A DNA stretch of 64,000 bases from Cellulomonas sp. SG140 (GCF_025770785.1 NZ_JANZLA010000010.1:44239-108238), one strand, 5' to 3'. Counted from the first letter of the stretch, positions 1 through 8,851 are shown. Made by a program: numbers and translations. Notes: a model not told the origin generated them from the sequence alone.

Positions 1-1162
1 TGTCCAGCGCGACGTCGAGCGCGTCCTGCAGGGGCACGTCCGAGGTCTCGCCACCCAGCCGACCGACCCGGGAGAAGCCCAGCAGGTCCTGGATCAGCTG
101 CTGCATCCGCTTCGCGCCGTCCACCGCGAACTGGATGTACTGGTCGGCGCGCTCGTCGAGCTGACCGCCGTACCGCTTGGCGAGCAGCTGGGTGAAGGAC
201 GCCACCTTGCGCAGAGGCTCCTGCAGGTCGTGGGAGGCGACGTAGGCGAACTGCTCGAGGTCGCGGTTGGACCGCCGCAGCTCCTCGGTCTGCTCCGTGA
301 GCCGCGCGTGCGCCTCCTCCAGCCCGGCGCGCGACGCCTGGATCTGCTGCACCTGGACGACCAGGGCGTGCCGCATCGCCTCGACGTCGCGTGCCAGCAC
401 CTCGAACTCCCCCGGTCCGTCCAGCGTGACCTCGTGCAGCAGGTCGCCGGAGGTCACGGCGCGGGTGTCCGCCGTCAGCTGGTCGATCGGGCGGAGCACC
501 CAGCCACGCAGGGCACGCCAGAGCAGGACGCCCGCGACGACGGCTGAGACGGCCAGGAGGGCGACCGAGGCCAGCAGCACCTGCGTGTACTGCGCGAGCC
601 GGCGCAGCCCACCGTCGCGCTCGGCGCGGAGAGCGGCAGACAGGTTGCCTGCCTCTGTGCGCACGGCGTCGAAGAGGTGCTGACCGGCCTGGAGCTGCGG
701 GGCGGAGACGGAACCGGCGCCCTGGGCCCGCACCTGCGCGACGACGGGGTCGACCCACCCGGACGTCCACGCCTGCGCCGCGGCCGCCGCTCGCCGGCCG
801 GCGTCGACGGCAGCGGCGTCGCCCGATCCCGAGAGGTCGGCTCCCAGGGCGCCGAAGCCGCCGCCCGCCGCGCCGCGCACCGCCTCGACGGGTCCGAGCA
901 CCGACGGGTCCGCCGACGTGGCGTAGGACAGGACGGCCGACCGGGCGTCCGCCAGACCGGCGTAGGCGCTGTCCGCCCTGGTGATCTGGTCGAAGTACCG
1001 CTGCGTGACCGCGCGCTGCACCGACAGCAGCCGCACGGCGGCGAACGTCGCGACCAGCAGCACCACGGCGAGCACGACGGTCGCGGTCGTCAGCATGCCG
1101 GTCAGCCGGTCGCGCAGGGTGCGGGTGGCGGCCGCCGAGGCCGGACGCCGCTGGGCGGTCAC
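1..1162 (-). CDS. Membrane sensor histidine kinase (3' part missing, runs off the window start)
   Basis: Starts at the GTG whose last three bases overlap the stop of the upstream response regulator gene (GTGA overlap). About 387 residues are visible. Order: a membrane helix near residues 23-46, an extracytoplasmic Ala-rich helical stretch of about 145 residues, a second helix near 192-213, a HAMP-like linker, then a HisKA domain with the motif [13 protein letters not shown]; the predicted phosphorylated His is residue 311. The HATPase domain would lie outside the window. [12 protein letters not shown] kinases often resemble phytochrome-like kinases. The tight coupling suggests that this kinase signals to the receiver/phosphatase encoded just before it; the stimulus cannot be read from the sequence. 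Confidence 0.85.
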   Translation of the reverse strand, partial: MTAQRRPASAAATRTLRDRLTGMLTTATVVLAVVLLVATFAAVRLLSVQRAVTQRYFDQITRADSAYAGLADARSAVLSYATSADPSVLGPVEAVRGAAGGGFGALGADLSGSGDAAAVDAGRRAAAAAQAWTSGWVDPVVAQVRAQGAGSVSAPQLQAGQHLFDAVRTEAGNLSAALRAERDGGLRRLAQYTQVLLASVALLAVSAVVAGVLLWRALRGWVLRPIDQLTADTRAVTSGDLLHEVTLDGPGEFEVLARDVEAMRHALVVQVQQIQASRAGLEEAHARLTEQTEELRRSNRDLEQFAYVASHDLQEPLRKVASFTQLLAKRYGGQLDERADQYIQFAVDGAKRMQQLIQDLLGFSRVGRLGGETSDVPLQDALDVALD

Positions 1163-2385
1163 GACGCCCACCCGATCACGATCACCGCCGCGTCGTCGAC
1201 GAGGTCGCCGCCGTGCCGGTCCCGGACGGCGTCGAGCACCGTGGTGACCAGCGGGTCGTCACCGGCACCCGGCGGCACGGCGGGCGCGTGCCCGTGGGCG
1301 GCGGCCGCGTGTTCGACCACCCGGAGCAGGCCCTCCTTGCCGAGCCGTTCGCCCGCGCTGCCGACCGTCGCCTCGAGCAGACCGTCGGTGTAGAGCATCA
1401 CCCGCCAGCGGTCGCCGAGCTCCAGCGGCAGCGGGTCCCAGCCACCCGGTACCGGGATTCCCAGGGCGCGGCCGCGGGCCGCGGCTGGCAGCAGCCGAGC
1501 GGGGTCGCCGACCAGCATGGGAACGGGATGTCCCGCCAGGTACAGGTCGGCGTGCCGCCGGTCCGGGTGCACCGCCAGCATCGAGACGGTGGTGAACAGC
1601 TCGGGCCGCGAGCGCTCGGTGGCCAGCACCAGCTCGAGCTGCCCGAGGATCTGCCCGGTCGGGACGCCGGTCACCACGAGCGTGCGCCACGCCGTGCGCA
1701 GGGTGGCGCCGAGAGCCGCCTCGTCCGGCCCGTGACCGCAGACGTCTCCCACCATCGCGAGCACGGTGCCGTCGGGCCGCTGCACCACGTCGTAGAAGTC
1801 GCCCCCCAGCAGACCGTCCCGGCCCGCCCGGTATCCCACACGCACCTCGAGGTCCGGGTCCTGCACCGACGGCCGCGGCAGGAGCGCCAGCTCGAGCCGC
1901 GCCGCCTCCGCGCCGCGCACGAGGCTGCGGTACAGCGCCCGGTCGGTGTCCTCCAGCCGGCGCCGCTGGACGGCGTAGCGGACCGAACGGCCGAGGCTCT
2001 CGCCGTCGACGTCGCCCTTCACCAGGTAGTCCTGGGCACCGGCGGCGACCGCAGCGAGCCCCACCCCGTCGCCGGCGAGCCCGGTGAGCACCACGACGGC
2101 GGGCGCTTGGTAGGACAGCAACCGCTCCAGACCTGCGAGGCCGACGGTGTCAGGCAGACCCAGGTCGAGCAGCACGCAGTCGACGTCGAGCCGCTCGAGC
2201 GCCTCGTCCAGGGTGCGCACCCACGTGAGGCGCGTCTCCAGGCCGGCGTCCGCGAGGTGCTCCCGCACGAGCAGGGCGTCACCGTCGTCGTCCTCCACCA
2301 GGAGGATGCGGAGCGGGCCGTCCGGCCGCGTGCCGACGGGGCCGAAGCGGGTGACGTCGTCCGACGCGGGCGGCGTGTGCCTCAC
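1159..2385 (-). CDS. Response regulator with PP2C/SpoIIE-type phosphatase output
   Basis: A 408-residue protein. Residues about 25-140 form a receiver domain (LLVEDDDGD acidic pocket, phosphoacceptor Asp74 in LLDLGLPD, conserved Lys123 in DYLVKG). Residues about 190-405 form a SpoIIE/PP2C serine phosphatase domain with [25 protein letters not shown] and a final [10 protein letters not shown], the metal-binding Asp motifs of the family. Such RsbU-like proteins usually dephosphorylate an anti-sigma-factor antagonist, but no antagonist or sigma factor gene is visible nearby. The GTG at 2385 is preferred over a longer frame because GGAGAGGAGA lies just upstream. The downstream kinase gene overlaps by 4 nt, so the two are probably translationally coupled. 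Confidence 0.88.
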   Translation of the reverse strand: MRHTPPASDDVTRFGPVGTRPDGPLRILLVEDDDGDALLVREHLADAGLETRLTWVRTLDEALERLDVDCVLLDLGLPDTVGLAGLERLLSYQAPAVVVLTGLAGDGVGLAAVAAGAQDYLVKGDVDGESLGRSVRYAVQRRRLEDTDRALYRSLVRGAEAARLELALLPRPSVQDPDLEVRVGYRAGRDGLLGGDFYDVVQRPDGTVLAMVGDVCGHGPDEAALGATLRTAWRTLVVTGVPTGQILGQLELVLATERSRPELFTTVSMLAVHPDRRHADLYLAGHPVPMLVGDPARLLPAAARGRALGIPVPGGWDPLPLELGDRWRVMLYTDGLLEATVGSAGERLGKEGLLRVVEHAAAAHGHAPAVPPGAGDDPLVTTVLDAVRDRHGGDLVDDAAVIVIGWAS

Positions 2386-2504
2386 AGGTCTCCTCTCCGG
2401 CCGGCCGTCTGGCGAAGCGTACGGCGGGGCACCGCCCGGCGCGCGGCGGGCGGTGGCGCAGCGAACCGCGCGGACACGCACGTGCAGCGCCCACGCCGGA
2501 GTCG

Positions 2505-2510
2505 GATAAT
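2505..2510 (+). promoter_or_regulatory. Candidate -10 element of the helR-like gene
   Basis: GATAAT matches the TATAAT consensus at 5 of 6 positions and is one of few AT-rich spots in the 214-nt divergent gap 2386-2599. It would give a leader of about 80 nt before the GTG at 2600. No convincing -35 box was seen, and no rifamycin-associated 19-bp palindrome was recognised. Confidence 0.35.
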
Positions 2511-2599
2511 GGACGGCCGCCCGCGGCGATCGACGCCCGGGCGACGTCCGTGCAGGACCCGGAACGACGGCCTCGGGCCGTCGGACAGGAGCGCAGCAG

Positions 2600-4843
2600 G
2601 TGGCAGGACGTCAGGATGAGCTCGCCGGCGAGCAGCACGTGGTCGACGAGCTCTACGCCCGGCTGGACCAGCAACGGGCCCAGACGCGAGACCGCCTGGC
2701 GGCGGTGCGACGGTCCGGCCCGTCGGGCTCCCCGCAGAACCGCAGCGAGCGCGACGCGTTCGCCACCCTGTACGAGGACCGGCTCGCCCAGCTGGAGGCC
2801 GTCGAGGACCGGCTCGCCTTCGGCCGGCTGGACCTGGACGACGGCCAGCGCCGCTACGTCGGACGCATCGGGCTGACCGACGCCGAGCAGACCCCGCTGC
2901 TGACCGACTGGCGCGCTCCCGCGGCGCGGGCGTTCTACCGGGCGACCGCCGCGCATCCCGAGGGCGTGGTGCAGCGCCGGCACCTGGTGACGTCCGGCCG
3001 CACCGTCACCGGTGTCGAGGACGAGGTGCTCGACCTGGACCGGCTGGACGCGTCGGACACCCCCGGGACGCTGAGCGGAGAGGGGGCCCTGCTGGCGGCC
3101 CTCGGCGCTCGGCGCACCGGCCGGATGGGCGACATCGTCGCCACGATCCAGGCGGAGCAGGACGCCGTCATCCGCGCCGACCTGCAGGGGACCCTGGTGG
3201 TGCAGGGCGGTCCGGGTACGGGCAAGACGGCCGTGGCCCTGCACCGGGCGGCCTACCTCCTGTATGCGCACCGCCGGCTCCTCGAGCGCGCGGGGGTCCT
3301 GCTCGTGGGCCCGAGCAGGACGTTCCTGCGGTACATCGACCAGGTCCTGCCTGCGCTCGGCGAGACCGGCGTGGTGACCACGACGCTGTCGGAGCTGTAC
3401 CCGGGCGTCGTCGGCGTGGCGCCCGAGCCCGCCGACGTGGCGGAGCTGAAGGGCCGTGCCGTCATGGCCCGCGTCGTGGCACGGGCGGTCCGCGCGCGCG
3501 AGCGCGTTCCCGCCGCTCCGGTGAGCGTCCGCATCGACGGCCGGGTCGTCGAGGTGCGTCCGTCAGACGTCGCCTCGGCCATCGCGCGGGCGCAGCGCCA
3601 GCACCGGCCGCACAACCAGGCCCGCGTCGGCTTCGTCCGCGACATGCTCGGACGGCTCGCCGAGCAGTACGCCGCCCAGCTGGGCTTCGCCGTCCCGGCG
3701 GACGAACGCGCCGAGCTGATGGAGGAGCTGCGGACGACGCGGGAGATCCGGATCGCACTGAACCTCGCGTGGATGCCGCTGACGGCAGAGAAGCTGGTCT
3801 CCGACCTCTACGCCAAGCCGCACCGGCTGGCCGAGGCAGCACCGGAGCTGAGCGCGGCGCAGCGAGGGCTGCTCGCACGTCCGGCCGGTTCGCCCTGGAC
3901 GACCGCCGACGTCCCGCTGCTCGACGAGGCGGCCGAGCTGCTCGGCGAGGACGACCAGGCCGCTCGGGCCCAGGCGCGCGACGCCGCCCGGCGCCGTGCG
4001 GACGAGGTCGACTACGCCCGGCAGGTGCTCGCGTCCACCGGGGCGGGCGGGCTCGTCTCGGCGGAGTCCCTCGCGGACCGCTTCGCCGGCACCGGACCCT
4101 CGCTCACCACGGCGGAACGAGCCGCTGCGGACCGCTCCTGGACCTACGGGCACGTCGTCGTGGACGAGGCGCAGGAGCTGTCCGCGATGGCGTGGCGAGC
4201 GCTGCTGCGGCGCGTGCCGACCCGGTCCATGACCGTGGTCGGCGACGTGGCGCAGACGTCGGCGCCGGGCGGTGCCAGCTCGTGGGCCGGGATGCTCGAC
4301 CCCGTCCTCGGCGGCTCATGGCGACTGGCGGAGCTGACCGTCAACTACCGCACGCCGGCGGTCGTCGCGGAGGCCGCGGGTCGCATGGCGGCCGCGGTCG
4401 GCCTGCCCGTCAGCCCCCTGACCTCCGCCCGCGACGTCGAGGACGCCCTGGTGATCGAGGGGGTCGCTGCCGACGACCTCGCCGACGCGGCGGCGCAGCG
4501 AGCCCTCAAGGCGGTCGGCGACGTGTCGGACACCGCCGGCTCCGGTCGGGTCGCACTGGTGGCGGTCCCCCACCGCCTGCCCGAGGTTCGGACGGCGCTG
4601 GCCGCGCTCGGCCGGCCGGTCGCGGGCACGGAGGACGGCGGTGCGGTGGACCTCGGTGCGGACCTCGTGGTGCTCAGCCCGGTCCAGACGAAGGGCCTCG
4701 AGTTCGACGTGGTCGTGCTCGTCGAGCCGGCCGAGGTGCTTCAGGAGAGCGCCGGGGACCTGTACGTCGCCATGACCCGGCCGACGCAGCTGCTCCACGT
4801 CGTGCACGCGAACCCCCTGCCGGACGGTCTCCGGCAAGGCTGA
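2600..4843 (+). CDS. helR: HelR/HelD-like UvrD-superfamily ATPase (RNA polymerase recycling)
   Basis: A 747-residue superfamily 1 ATPase. The N-terminal 120 residues are a charged coiled-coil hairpin typical of HelD-type proteins, followed by Walker A GGPGTGKT (residues 203-210), Walker B-like VVVDEAQEL (near 520), VVGDVAQ, NYRTPA, VQTKGLEF (near 694) and LYVAMTRPTQLL. HelD/HelR proteins push RNA polymerase off DNA and recycle stalled complexes; in some actinobacteria HelR displaces rifamycins and gives tolerance. The order of motifs and the length fit this group better than UvrD or PcrA, which are longer and lack the N-terminal hairpin. Whether it is HelR or HelD proper cannot be settled by eye. 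The GTG start has AGGAG 8 nt upstream. It is monocistronic by context: a hairpin follows and serA begins 68 nt later. Confidence 0.8.
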   Translation: MAGRQDELAGEQHVVDELYARLDQQRAQTRDRLAAVRRSGPSGSPQNRSERDAFATLYEDRLAQLEAVEDRLAFGRLDLDDGQRRYVGRIGLTDAEQTPLLTDWRAPAARAFYRATAAHPEGVVQRRHLVTSGRTVTGVEDEVLDLDRLDASDTPGTLSGEGALLAALGARRTGRMGDIVATIQAEQDAVIRADLQGTLVVQGGPGTGKTAVALHRAAYLLYAHRRLLERAGVLLVGPSRTFLRYIDQVLPALGETGVVTTTLSELYPGVVGVAPEPADVAELKGRAVMARVVARAVRARERVPAAPVSVRIDGRVVEVRPSDVASAIARAQRQHRPHNQARVGFVRDMLGRLAEQYAAQLGFAVPADERAELMEELRTTREIRIALNLAWMPLTAEKLVSDLYAKPHRLAEAAPELSAAQRGLLARPAGSPWTTADVPLLDEAAELLGEDDQAARAQARDAARRRADEVDYARQVLASTGAGGLVSAESLADRFAGTGPSLTTAERAAADRSWTYGHVVVDEAQELSAMAWRALLRRVPTRSMTVVGDVAQTSAPGGASSWAGMLDPVLGGSWRLAELTVNYRTPAVVAEAAGRMAAAVGLPVSPLTSARDVEDALVIEGVAADDLADAAAQRALKAVGDVSDTAGSGRVALVAVPHRLPEVRTALAALGRPVAGTEDGGAVDLGADLVVLSPVQTKGLEFDVVVLVEPAEVLQESAGDLYVAMTRPTQLLHVVHANPLPDGLRQG

Positions 4844-4874
4844 GACCCACGGCGGCGTCCGCGGAGCGGACCGT

Positions 4875-4899
4875 CGCCCGTCCGAGGCGCGGACGGGCG
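4875..4899 (+). terminator. Hairpin between helR-like gene and serA
   Basis: CGCCCGTCC and GGACGGGCG form a perfect 9-bp stem with a 7-nt loop. It lies 31 nt after the helicase stop and ends only 12 nt before the serA GTG. No U-tract follows, so it may be a GC-type terminator or a serA leader structure. Confidence 0.5.
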
Positions 4900-4911
4900 C
4901 ACCATGGTGTC

Positions 4912-6111
4912 GTGCTGAAGGCCCTGCTGCTGGAGAACATCCACCCCCACGCCCGCACCATCCTCACCGAGGCCGGCTTCGAGGTGGTCACGCGGTCCGG
5001 TGCGCTCGACGAGGACGAGCTGATCGAGGCGCTCGACGGCGTGCACATGCTCGGGATCCGCTCGAAGACCCAGGTCTCGGCTCGCGCGCTCGAGCACGCC
5101 CCGGACCTGCTCACCGTCGGCGCGTTCTGCATCGGCACCAACCAGATCGACCTGCGCGCCGCCGCGTCGCACGGCATCGCGGCCTTCAACGCGCCGTTCT
5201 CCAACACCCGGTCGGTGGTGGAGCTGGCGATCTCCGAGATCATCGCGCTCACCCGGCGGCTGGTGGACTTCGACCGGCAGATGCACGCCGGGGTGTGGAA
5301 CAAGTCGGCCAGCGGCGCGCACGAGGTGCGCGGCCGGACCCTCGGCATCGTCGGCTACGGCAACATCGGCACGCAGCTGTCCGTGCTGGCCGAGAACCTC
5401 GGCATGTCGGTGGTGTTCTACGACACGGCCGAGAAGCTCGCCCTGGGCAACGCCCGCCGCATGCACTCGCTCGACGAGCTGCTCGAGGCAGCTGACGTGG
5501 TCACCCTCCACGTCGACGGTCGGTCCGGCAACGCCGGCCTGTTCGGTGCCAAGCAGTTCGCGCGGATGCGGGAGGGCGCGATCTTCCTCAACCTGTCCCG
5601 CGGTTTCGTCGTCGACTACCCGGCCCTGCAGGAGGCCATCACCTCCGGGCACGTCGCCGGTGCGGCCGTCGACGTGTTCGCGCACGAGCCGAAGCGCAAC
5701 GGCGACCCGTTCGAGTCCGAGCTGCGCGGCCTGCCGAACGTCATCCTCACCCCGCACACCGGTGGCTCCACCGAGGAGGCGCAGGAGGCGATCGGGCAGT
5801 TCGTCGCCCACAAGGTGCGCGACTACCTGACGACCGGCTCGACGACCCTGTCGGTCAACGTGCCCAACCTCGCGCTGGACCAGGCACCGGACGTGCACCG
5901 CCTCGCCTACCTGCACCGCAACGTGCCCGGCGTGCTCGCGGCGGTGAACGCGACCCTGGCCGAGCACGGCGTCAACATCGAGGGCCAGCTGCTGGCCACG
6001 CGTGGCGAGCTGGGGTACGTGGTGACGGACGCCGGGAGCCTGGTCGACGAGGCCGCCGTGACGGCGCTGCGGGACCGCCCCGAGTCGGTCCGCCTGCGTC
6101 TGCTCTCCTGA
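4912..6111 (+). CDS. serA: D-3-phosphoglycerate dehydrogenase with ACT domain
   Basis: Oxidises 3-phosphoglycerate to 3-phosphohydroxypyruvate, the first step of serine synthesis, using NAD. The 399 residues match the short type of SerA (about 410 in E. coli). Visible are the nucleotide-binding GYGNIGTQL (about 148-156), the catalytic Arg in LSRGF (about 230), Glu in HEPKR (about 258) and His in LTPHTGGSTEEAQ (about 281). A C-terminal ACT domain (about 330-399, containing GVNIEGQLLATRGELGYVV) is the usual serine-sensing module. GTG at 4912 gives the family N-terminus LKALLLENIHP; no Shine-Dalgarno or clear -10 is visible, so the start is the least certain part. Confidence 0.93.
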   Translation: MLKALLLENIHPHARTILTEAGFEVVTRSGALDEDELIEALDGVHMLGIRSKTQVSARALEHAPDLLTVGAFCIGTNQIDLRAAASHGIAAFNAPFSNTRSVVELAISEIIALTRRLVDFDRQMHAGVWNKSASGAHEVRGRTLGIVGYGNIGTQLSVLAENLGMSVVFYDTAEKLALGNARRMHSLDELLEAADVVTLHVDGRSGNAGLFGAKQFARMREGAIFLNLSRGFVVDYPALQEAITSGHVAGAAVDVFAHEPKRNGDPFESELRGLPNVILTPHTGGSTEEAQEAIGQFVAHKVRDYLTTGSTTLSVNVPNLALDQAPDVHRLAYLHRNVPGVLAAVNATLAEHGVNIEGQLLATRGELGYVVTDAGSLVDEAAVTALRDRPESVRLRLLS

Positions 6112-6204
6112 CAAGGCTCTACCGGGACCCTGCCGGCACTCTGGGCGCGCTGCGGTCCTCCCCCAGCGGAGCGCCCGGTGCCTCGAGCCGCGGCCGAACG
6201 ACGG

Positions 6205-6237
6205 ACGGCCGGCGCCGCACTCTGCGACGCCGGCCGT
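6205..6237. terminator. Bidirectional terminator between serA and the DUF5302 gene
   Basis: ACGGCCGGCG and CGCCGGCCGT form a perfect 10-bp stem around a 13-nt loop, followed on the + strand by TGTCGTT. It lies between two convergent genes and can serve both. Confidence 0.7.
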
Positions 6238-6302
6238 TGTCGTTCCCTGGGAGCTCGGACGTGCGCCCGATCAGGCCCCCATCGGTCGCCGATCCGCTTA
6301 GA

Positions 6303-6491
6303 TCACGCCGAGCCGCTCTTGCGCTGGAACCGACGCTGCACGGGTCCGGACGTCTCGGACCCGCGCACCGCACCGCCGCCGGCCGAGCCGTCGGCCGTCC
6401 GGTGCTGTGCCGACTTCTTCCGCTCCAGAGCCTCCCGGAACTTCGCCTTGGCGTCCTCGCTCACCGTCGGTGCGTGCTCCTCGTCCGCCAT
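6303..6491 (-). CDS. DUF5302 family small protein
   Basis: A 62-residue, charged, helical protein beginning MADEEHAPTVSEDAKAKF and ending in the basic FQRKSGSA tail. The SEDAKAKFREALERKK core and the FQRKSG end match the actinobacterial DUF5302 family, whose function is unknown to me. A strong ribosome site, GAGGGAGGGG, precedes the ATG. It is convergent with serA and divergent from the aldo/keto reductase, so it is probably its own transcription unit. The start is secure because the small size and conserved N-terminus agree; the function is not. Confidence 0.8.
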   Translation of the reverse strand: MADEEHAPTVSEDAKAKFREALERKKSAQHRTADGSAGGGAVRGSETSGPVQRRFQRKSGSA

Positions 6492-6633
6492 GGCCCCTCC
6501 CTCGTCCTGCGGGCACCGCCCGCTGCCGCCCGTCCGGGTGGCCTGGGGCCAGCCTGGCCCGTCGGCGCGACGACGGGCAAGCCGGACAGCCGCGAGGTCC
6601 CTCCGGGCCGCCTCGGCTGCGCCGGCTCTGCCG

Positions 6634-6639
6634 TAGCGT
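6634..6639 (+). promoter_or_regulatory. -10 element of a leaderless aldo/keto reductase transcript
   Basis: TAGCGT ends 7 nt before the GTG at 6647. This TANNNT spacing places transcription start at the start codon, and no Shine-Dalgarno is present. Confidence 0.5.
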
Positions 6640-6646
6640 CGGCCAC

Positions 6647-7672
6647 GTGCACGCCTTCCCCGAACCGGTACCGACCCGACGCGCGGGCGGCCTGGTCCTC
6701 CCGTCGGTCTCTCTCGGGCTGTGGCAGAACTTCGGCCAGGACACCTCGTTCGACGCCCAGCGGGCCCTGGTGCTGCGCGCCGTCGACCGCAGGGTCTTCC
6801 ACCTCGACCTGGCGAACAACTACGGGCCCCCACCCTTCGCCGCCGAGGAGGCGGTGGGACGGCTGCTCGACCGCGAGCTCGCAGCGCACCGTGACGACCT
6901 GGTGATCACCACCAAGGCGGGCTACCGCGCGTGGCCGGGGCCGTACGGGGAGCACGGCTCGGCGAAGTACCTGCGCGCCTCGCTCGACCGCTCGCTGCGG
7001 GCGTTGCGGACCGACCACGTCGACGTCTTCTACTCGCACCGGTACGACCCGGCGACGCCGCTGGCGGAGACGATCGGTGCACTCGCAGGTGCGGTCCGCG
7101 CCGGGAAGGCACGGTCGGTCGGCATCTCCTCGTACTCGGCGGACCGTACCCGGGAGGCGCTGGACGTGGCCGCCGAGCTCGGCGTCCGGCTCACGGTCCA
7201 CCAGTCGGCCTACTCCATGCTGAACCGGTGGGTGGAGCGGCCCGGCAGCGACGGCCGGTCGCTGCTGGACGTGGTCGGTGACGCCGGGATGGCCATGGTG
7301 GCCTTCTCGCCCCTCGCGCAGGGGATGCTCAGCACCCGCTACCTGCACGGTGTACCGGCGGGCTCCCGCGCGGCACGCGGTGGTCCGCTCCGCCCCGAGT
7401 GGCTCACCGAGGGGGCACTGGGGCACGTGCGTGCCCTGGACGAGATCGCACGGGCAGCAGGGCGGACGCTGCCGCAGCTCGCGCTGGCGTGGGTGCTGCG
7501 CGACCCACGGGTCACGACCGTGCTGGTGGGTGCGCGTACGCCGCAGCAGCTGGACGAGAACCTGGCCGGTGCGGCGACCGCGCCGCTCACCCAGGACGAG
7601 CTCCTCGCGGTCGAACCTCACGCCGTCGACGCCGGCATCAACCTCTGGGGTTCACGCTCGAGCGACCTCTGA
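6647..7672 (+). CDS. Aldo/keto reductase, YghZ-like (L-glyceraldehyde 3-phosphate reductase type)
   Basis: A 341-residue NADPH-dependent reductase. The catalytic tetrad is readable: Asp in HLDLANNYG, Tyr in NNYG, Lys in ITTKAGY and His in FYSHRYD. The [14 protein letters not shown] stretch and the [17 protein letters not shown] stretch are typical of the YghZ branch, which reduces methylglyoxal and L-glyceraldehyde 3-phosphate in E. coli; the substrate here is inferred. The GTG at 6647 has no ribosome site but sits 7 nt after TAGCGT, suggesting a leaderless message. A much longer in-frame extension (to 6407) was discarded because it overlaps the DUF5302 gene and lacks family similarity. The 3' end overlaps the convergent nrdR by 21 nt. 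Confidence 0.85.
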   Translation: MHAFPEPVPTRRAGGLVLPSVSLGLWQNFGQDTSFDAQRALVLRAVDRRVFHLDLANNYGPPPFAAEEAVGRLLDRELAAHRDDLVITTKAGYRAWPGPYGEHGSAKYLRASLDRSLRALRTDHVDVFYSHRYDPATPLAETIGALAGAVRAGKARSVGISSYSADRTREALDVAAELGVRLTVHQSAYSMLNRWVERPGSDGRSLLDVVGDAGMAMVAFSPLAQGMLSTRYLHGVPAGSRAARGGPLRPEWLTEGALGHVRALDEIARAAGRTLPQLALAWVLRDPRVTTVLVGARTPQQLDENLAGAATAPLTQDELLAVEPHAVDAGINLWGSRSSDL

Positions 7673-8218
7673 CGGCGGACCCGGCGGCGTCGGGACCGAC
7701 GGTCGACCGTCGGCCGAGCTCGCGGCAGGCTCGTCCGTCGCATCGGGAGCCACGTCGTCGCTGTCGTGGTCCTCGTGCGCGGCCCGCAGCACGGTGATCG
7801 CCGCCTCGAAGTCCTCCAGGGAGTCGAAGCCCTGGTACACCGAGGCGAACCGGAGGTACGCGACCTCGTCGAGCTCCCGCAGCGGACCGAGGATCGCCAG
7901 CCCGATCTCGTAGGCGTCCACCTCGGCCTGACCGGACGAGCGGAGCGTCTCCTCGACGCGCTGCGCGAGGAGGGCCAGGTCGTCCTCGCTGACCGGCCGA
8001 CCCTGACAGGCCTTGCGGACACCGTTGACGACCTTCTCCCGGCTGAAGGGCTCGGTGGCGCCGGACCGCTTCACCACCGCGAGGCTCGTCGTCTCCAGCG
8101 TGGTGAACCGTCGTCCGCACTGGGGGCACTGACGTCGACGGCGGATCGATGCACCGTCGTCAGACGTCCGCGAGTCCACGACGCGCGAGTCGGGGTTCCG
8201 GCAGAAGGGGCAGTGCAC
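7652..8218 (-). CDS. nrdR: Transcriptional repressor NrdR
   Basis: Represses ribonucleotide reductase genes according to the ATP/dATP ratio. The 188 residues start with HCPFC, then CPQCGRRF, making the Cys4 zinc ribbon, and continue with an ATP-cone ([20 protein letters not shown] ... [20 protein letters not shown], then [20 protein letters not shown]). NrdR is usually about 150-160 residues; the extra 30 or so are an acidic, Pro-rich tail after [13 protein letters not shown] at 8218 starts the protein right before the zinc ribbon and has GAGAGGA upstream. It lies downstream of the LysM gene on the same strand, matching the lexA/LysM/nrdR neighbourhood known in mycobacteria. No NrdR box was recognised in this window. 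Confidence 0.95.
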   Translation of the reverse strand: MHCPFCRNPDSRVVDSRTSDDGASIRRRRQCPQCGRRFTTLETTSLAVVKRSGATEPFSREKVVNGVRKACQGRPVSEDDLALLAQRVEETLRSSGQAEVDAYEIGLAILGPLRELDEVAYLRFASVYQGFDSLEDFEAAITVLRAAHEDHDSDDVAPDATDEPAASSADGRPSVPTPPGPPSEVARA

Positions 8219-8294
8219 AGGGGTCCTCTCACCTGTGCCGCCACCGGGAGCGGTCGGCGGCACCGTCGAACGACCCCTCCGACTCGTCGGGGTC

Positions 8295-8319
8295 GCAGGC
8301 GACGCTAAGCGACGCCTGC
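8295..8319 (-). promoter_or_regulatory. Inverted repeat around a -10-like TAGCGT upstream of nrdR
   Basis: On the minus strand GCAGGCGTCGC and GCGTCGCCTGC pair with one central mismatch around TTA. The repeat contains TAGCGT, a possible -10, in the gap between the LysM stop (8345) and the nrdR start (8218). It could be an operator, a terminator for the LysM gene, or both. Confidence 0.4.
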
Positions 8320-8344
8320 GGGCCGCGCAAGGAACGAACGGCCG

Positions 8345-8788
8345 TCAGCCGGCGGCGGGAACCACCAGCTCCTCGCCCGCCACGAGGCCCGAGTCGCCCA
8401 TCCCGTTGAGCTTCTGCAGCTCGACCACCACGTCTCGCACGTCCTGACCGGGACGTGCGACCGACGCGGCGATGCCCCACAGCGTCTCCCCGGGCGTCAC
8501 CACGTGCCGCTCGACCACCGGAGCGGAGGCGGGTCCGTCGGCAGCCGCCCTGCTCCCCAGCACGCCGACTCCGGCCACCAGCAGCAGCGAGAGCGCCGCC
8601 ACCACGACACGTCCGCGCCTGGTCAGCCGCAGCGGCCTCTCGTGAGCCGACTGCTCGTGGGTCGCCGCCACCGGGTCGGGCACCAGCCGCAGGTGCCGCT
8701 CCCGCGCCCCGGCGACACCGCGTGGTGCCGCCGCACCACGCGGGACGGGAACGACCGCCGGCCGCGCCGTGACCAGGATCGCGCTCAT
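8345..8788 (-). CDS. LysM-domain membrane protein, candidate SOS cell-division inhibitor
   Basis: A 147-residue protein with a cytoplasmic N-terminus, one membrane helix ([19 protein letters not shown], about residues 71-89) and a C-terminal LysM domain ([15 protein letters not shown] ... [18 protein letters not shown]). It is divergent from lexA, with LexA boxes in the shared intergenic region. In other Gram-positives the same position holds SOS division inhibitors (YneA in Bacillus, DivS in Corynebacterium, Rv2719c in M. tuberculosis), some with the same single helix plus LysM plan. By context it probably delays septation during DNA damage by acting at the cell wall; this is inference. The ATG at 8788 is chosen over an upstream ATG at 8815 because GGAGGTG lies 7 nt before it. 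Confidence 0.82.
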   Translation of the reverse strand: MSAILVTARPAVVPVPRGAAAPRGVAGARERHLRLVPDPVAATHEQSAHERPLRLTRRGRVVVAALSLLLVAGVGVLGSRAAADGPASAPVVERHVVTPGETLWGIAASVARPGQDVRDVVVELQKLNGMGDSGLVAGEELVVPAAG

Positions 8789-8836
8789 GCTGCCCACCTC
8801 CGTCGCGGGCGGCACCTCGCGGTGCCGCCACCGGAT

Positions 8837-8850
8837 CGAACATCCGTTCG
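8837..8850. promoter_or_regulatory. LexA box 1 (LysM/lexA intergenic)
   Basis: CGAACATCCGTTCG is a perfect CGAAC-N4-GTTCG palindrome, the actinobacterial SOS box. It lies 49 nt upstream of the LysM gene start. Confidence 0.85.
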
Positions 8851-8851
8851 T

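Noticed and set aside
2386..2599. Rifamycin-associated element upstream of the helR-like gene
   Set aside because: No 19-bp palindrome of that type was seen; only a -10-like GATAAT.
3769..4911. N-terminal extension of SerA
   Set aside because: It overlaps the helR-like gene in another frame and is Arg/Gly-rich; SerA proteins begin near KALLLENIHP.
8219..8344. NrdR box upstream of nrdR
   Set aside because: The AT-rich NrdR consensus is absent; the palindrome there is GC-rich and unlike it.
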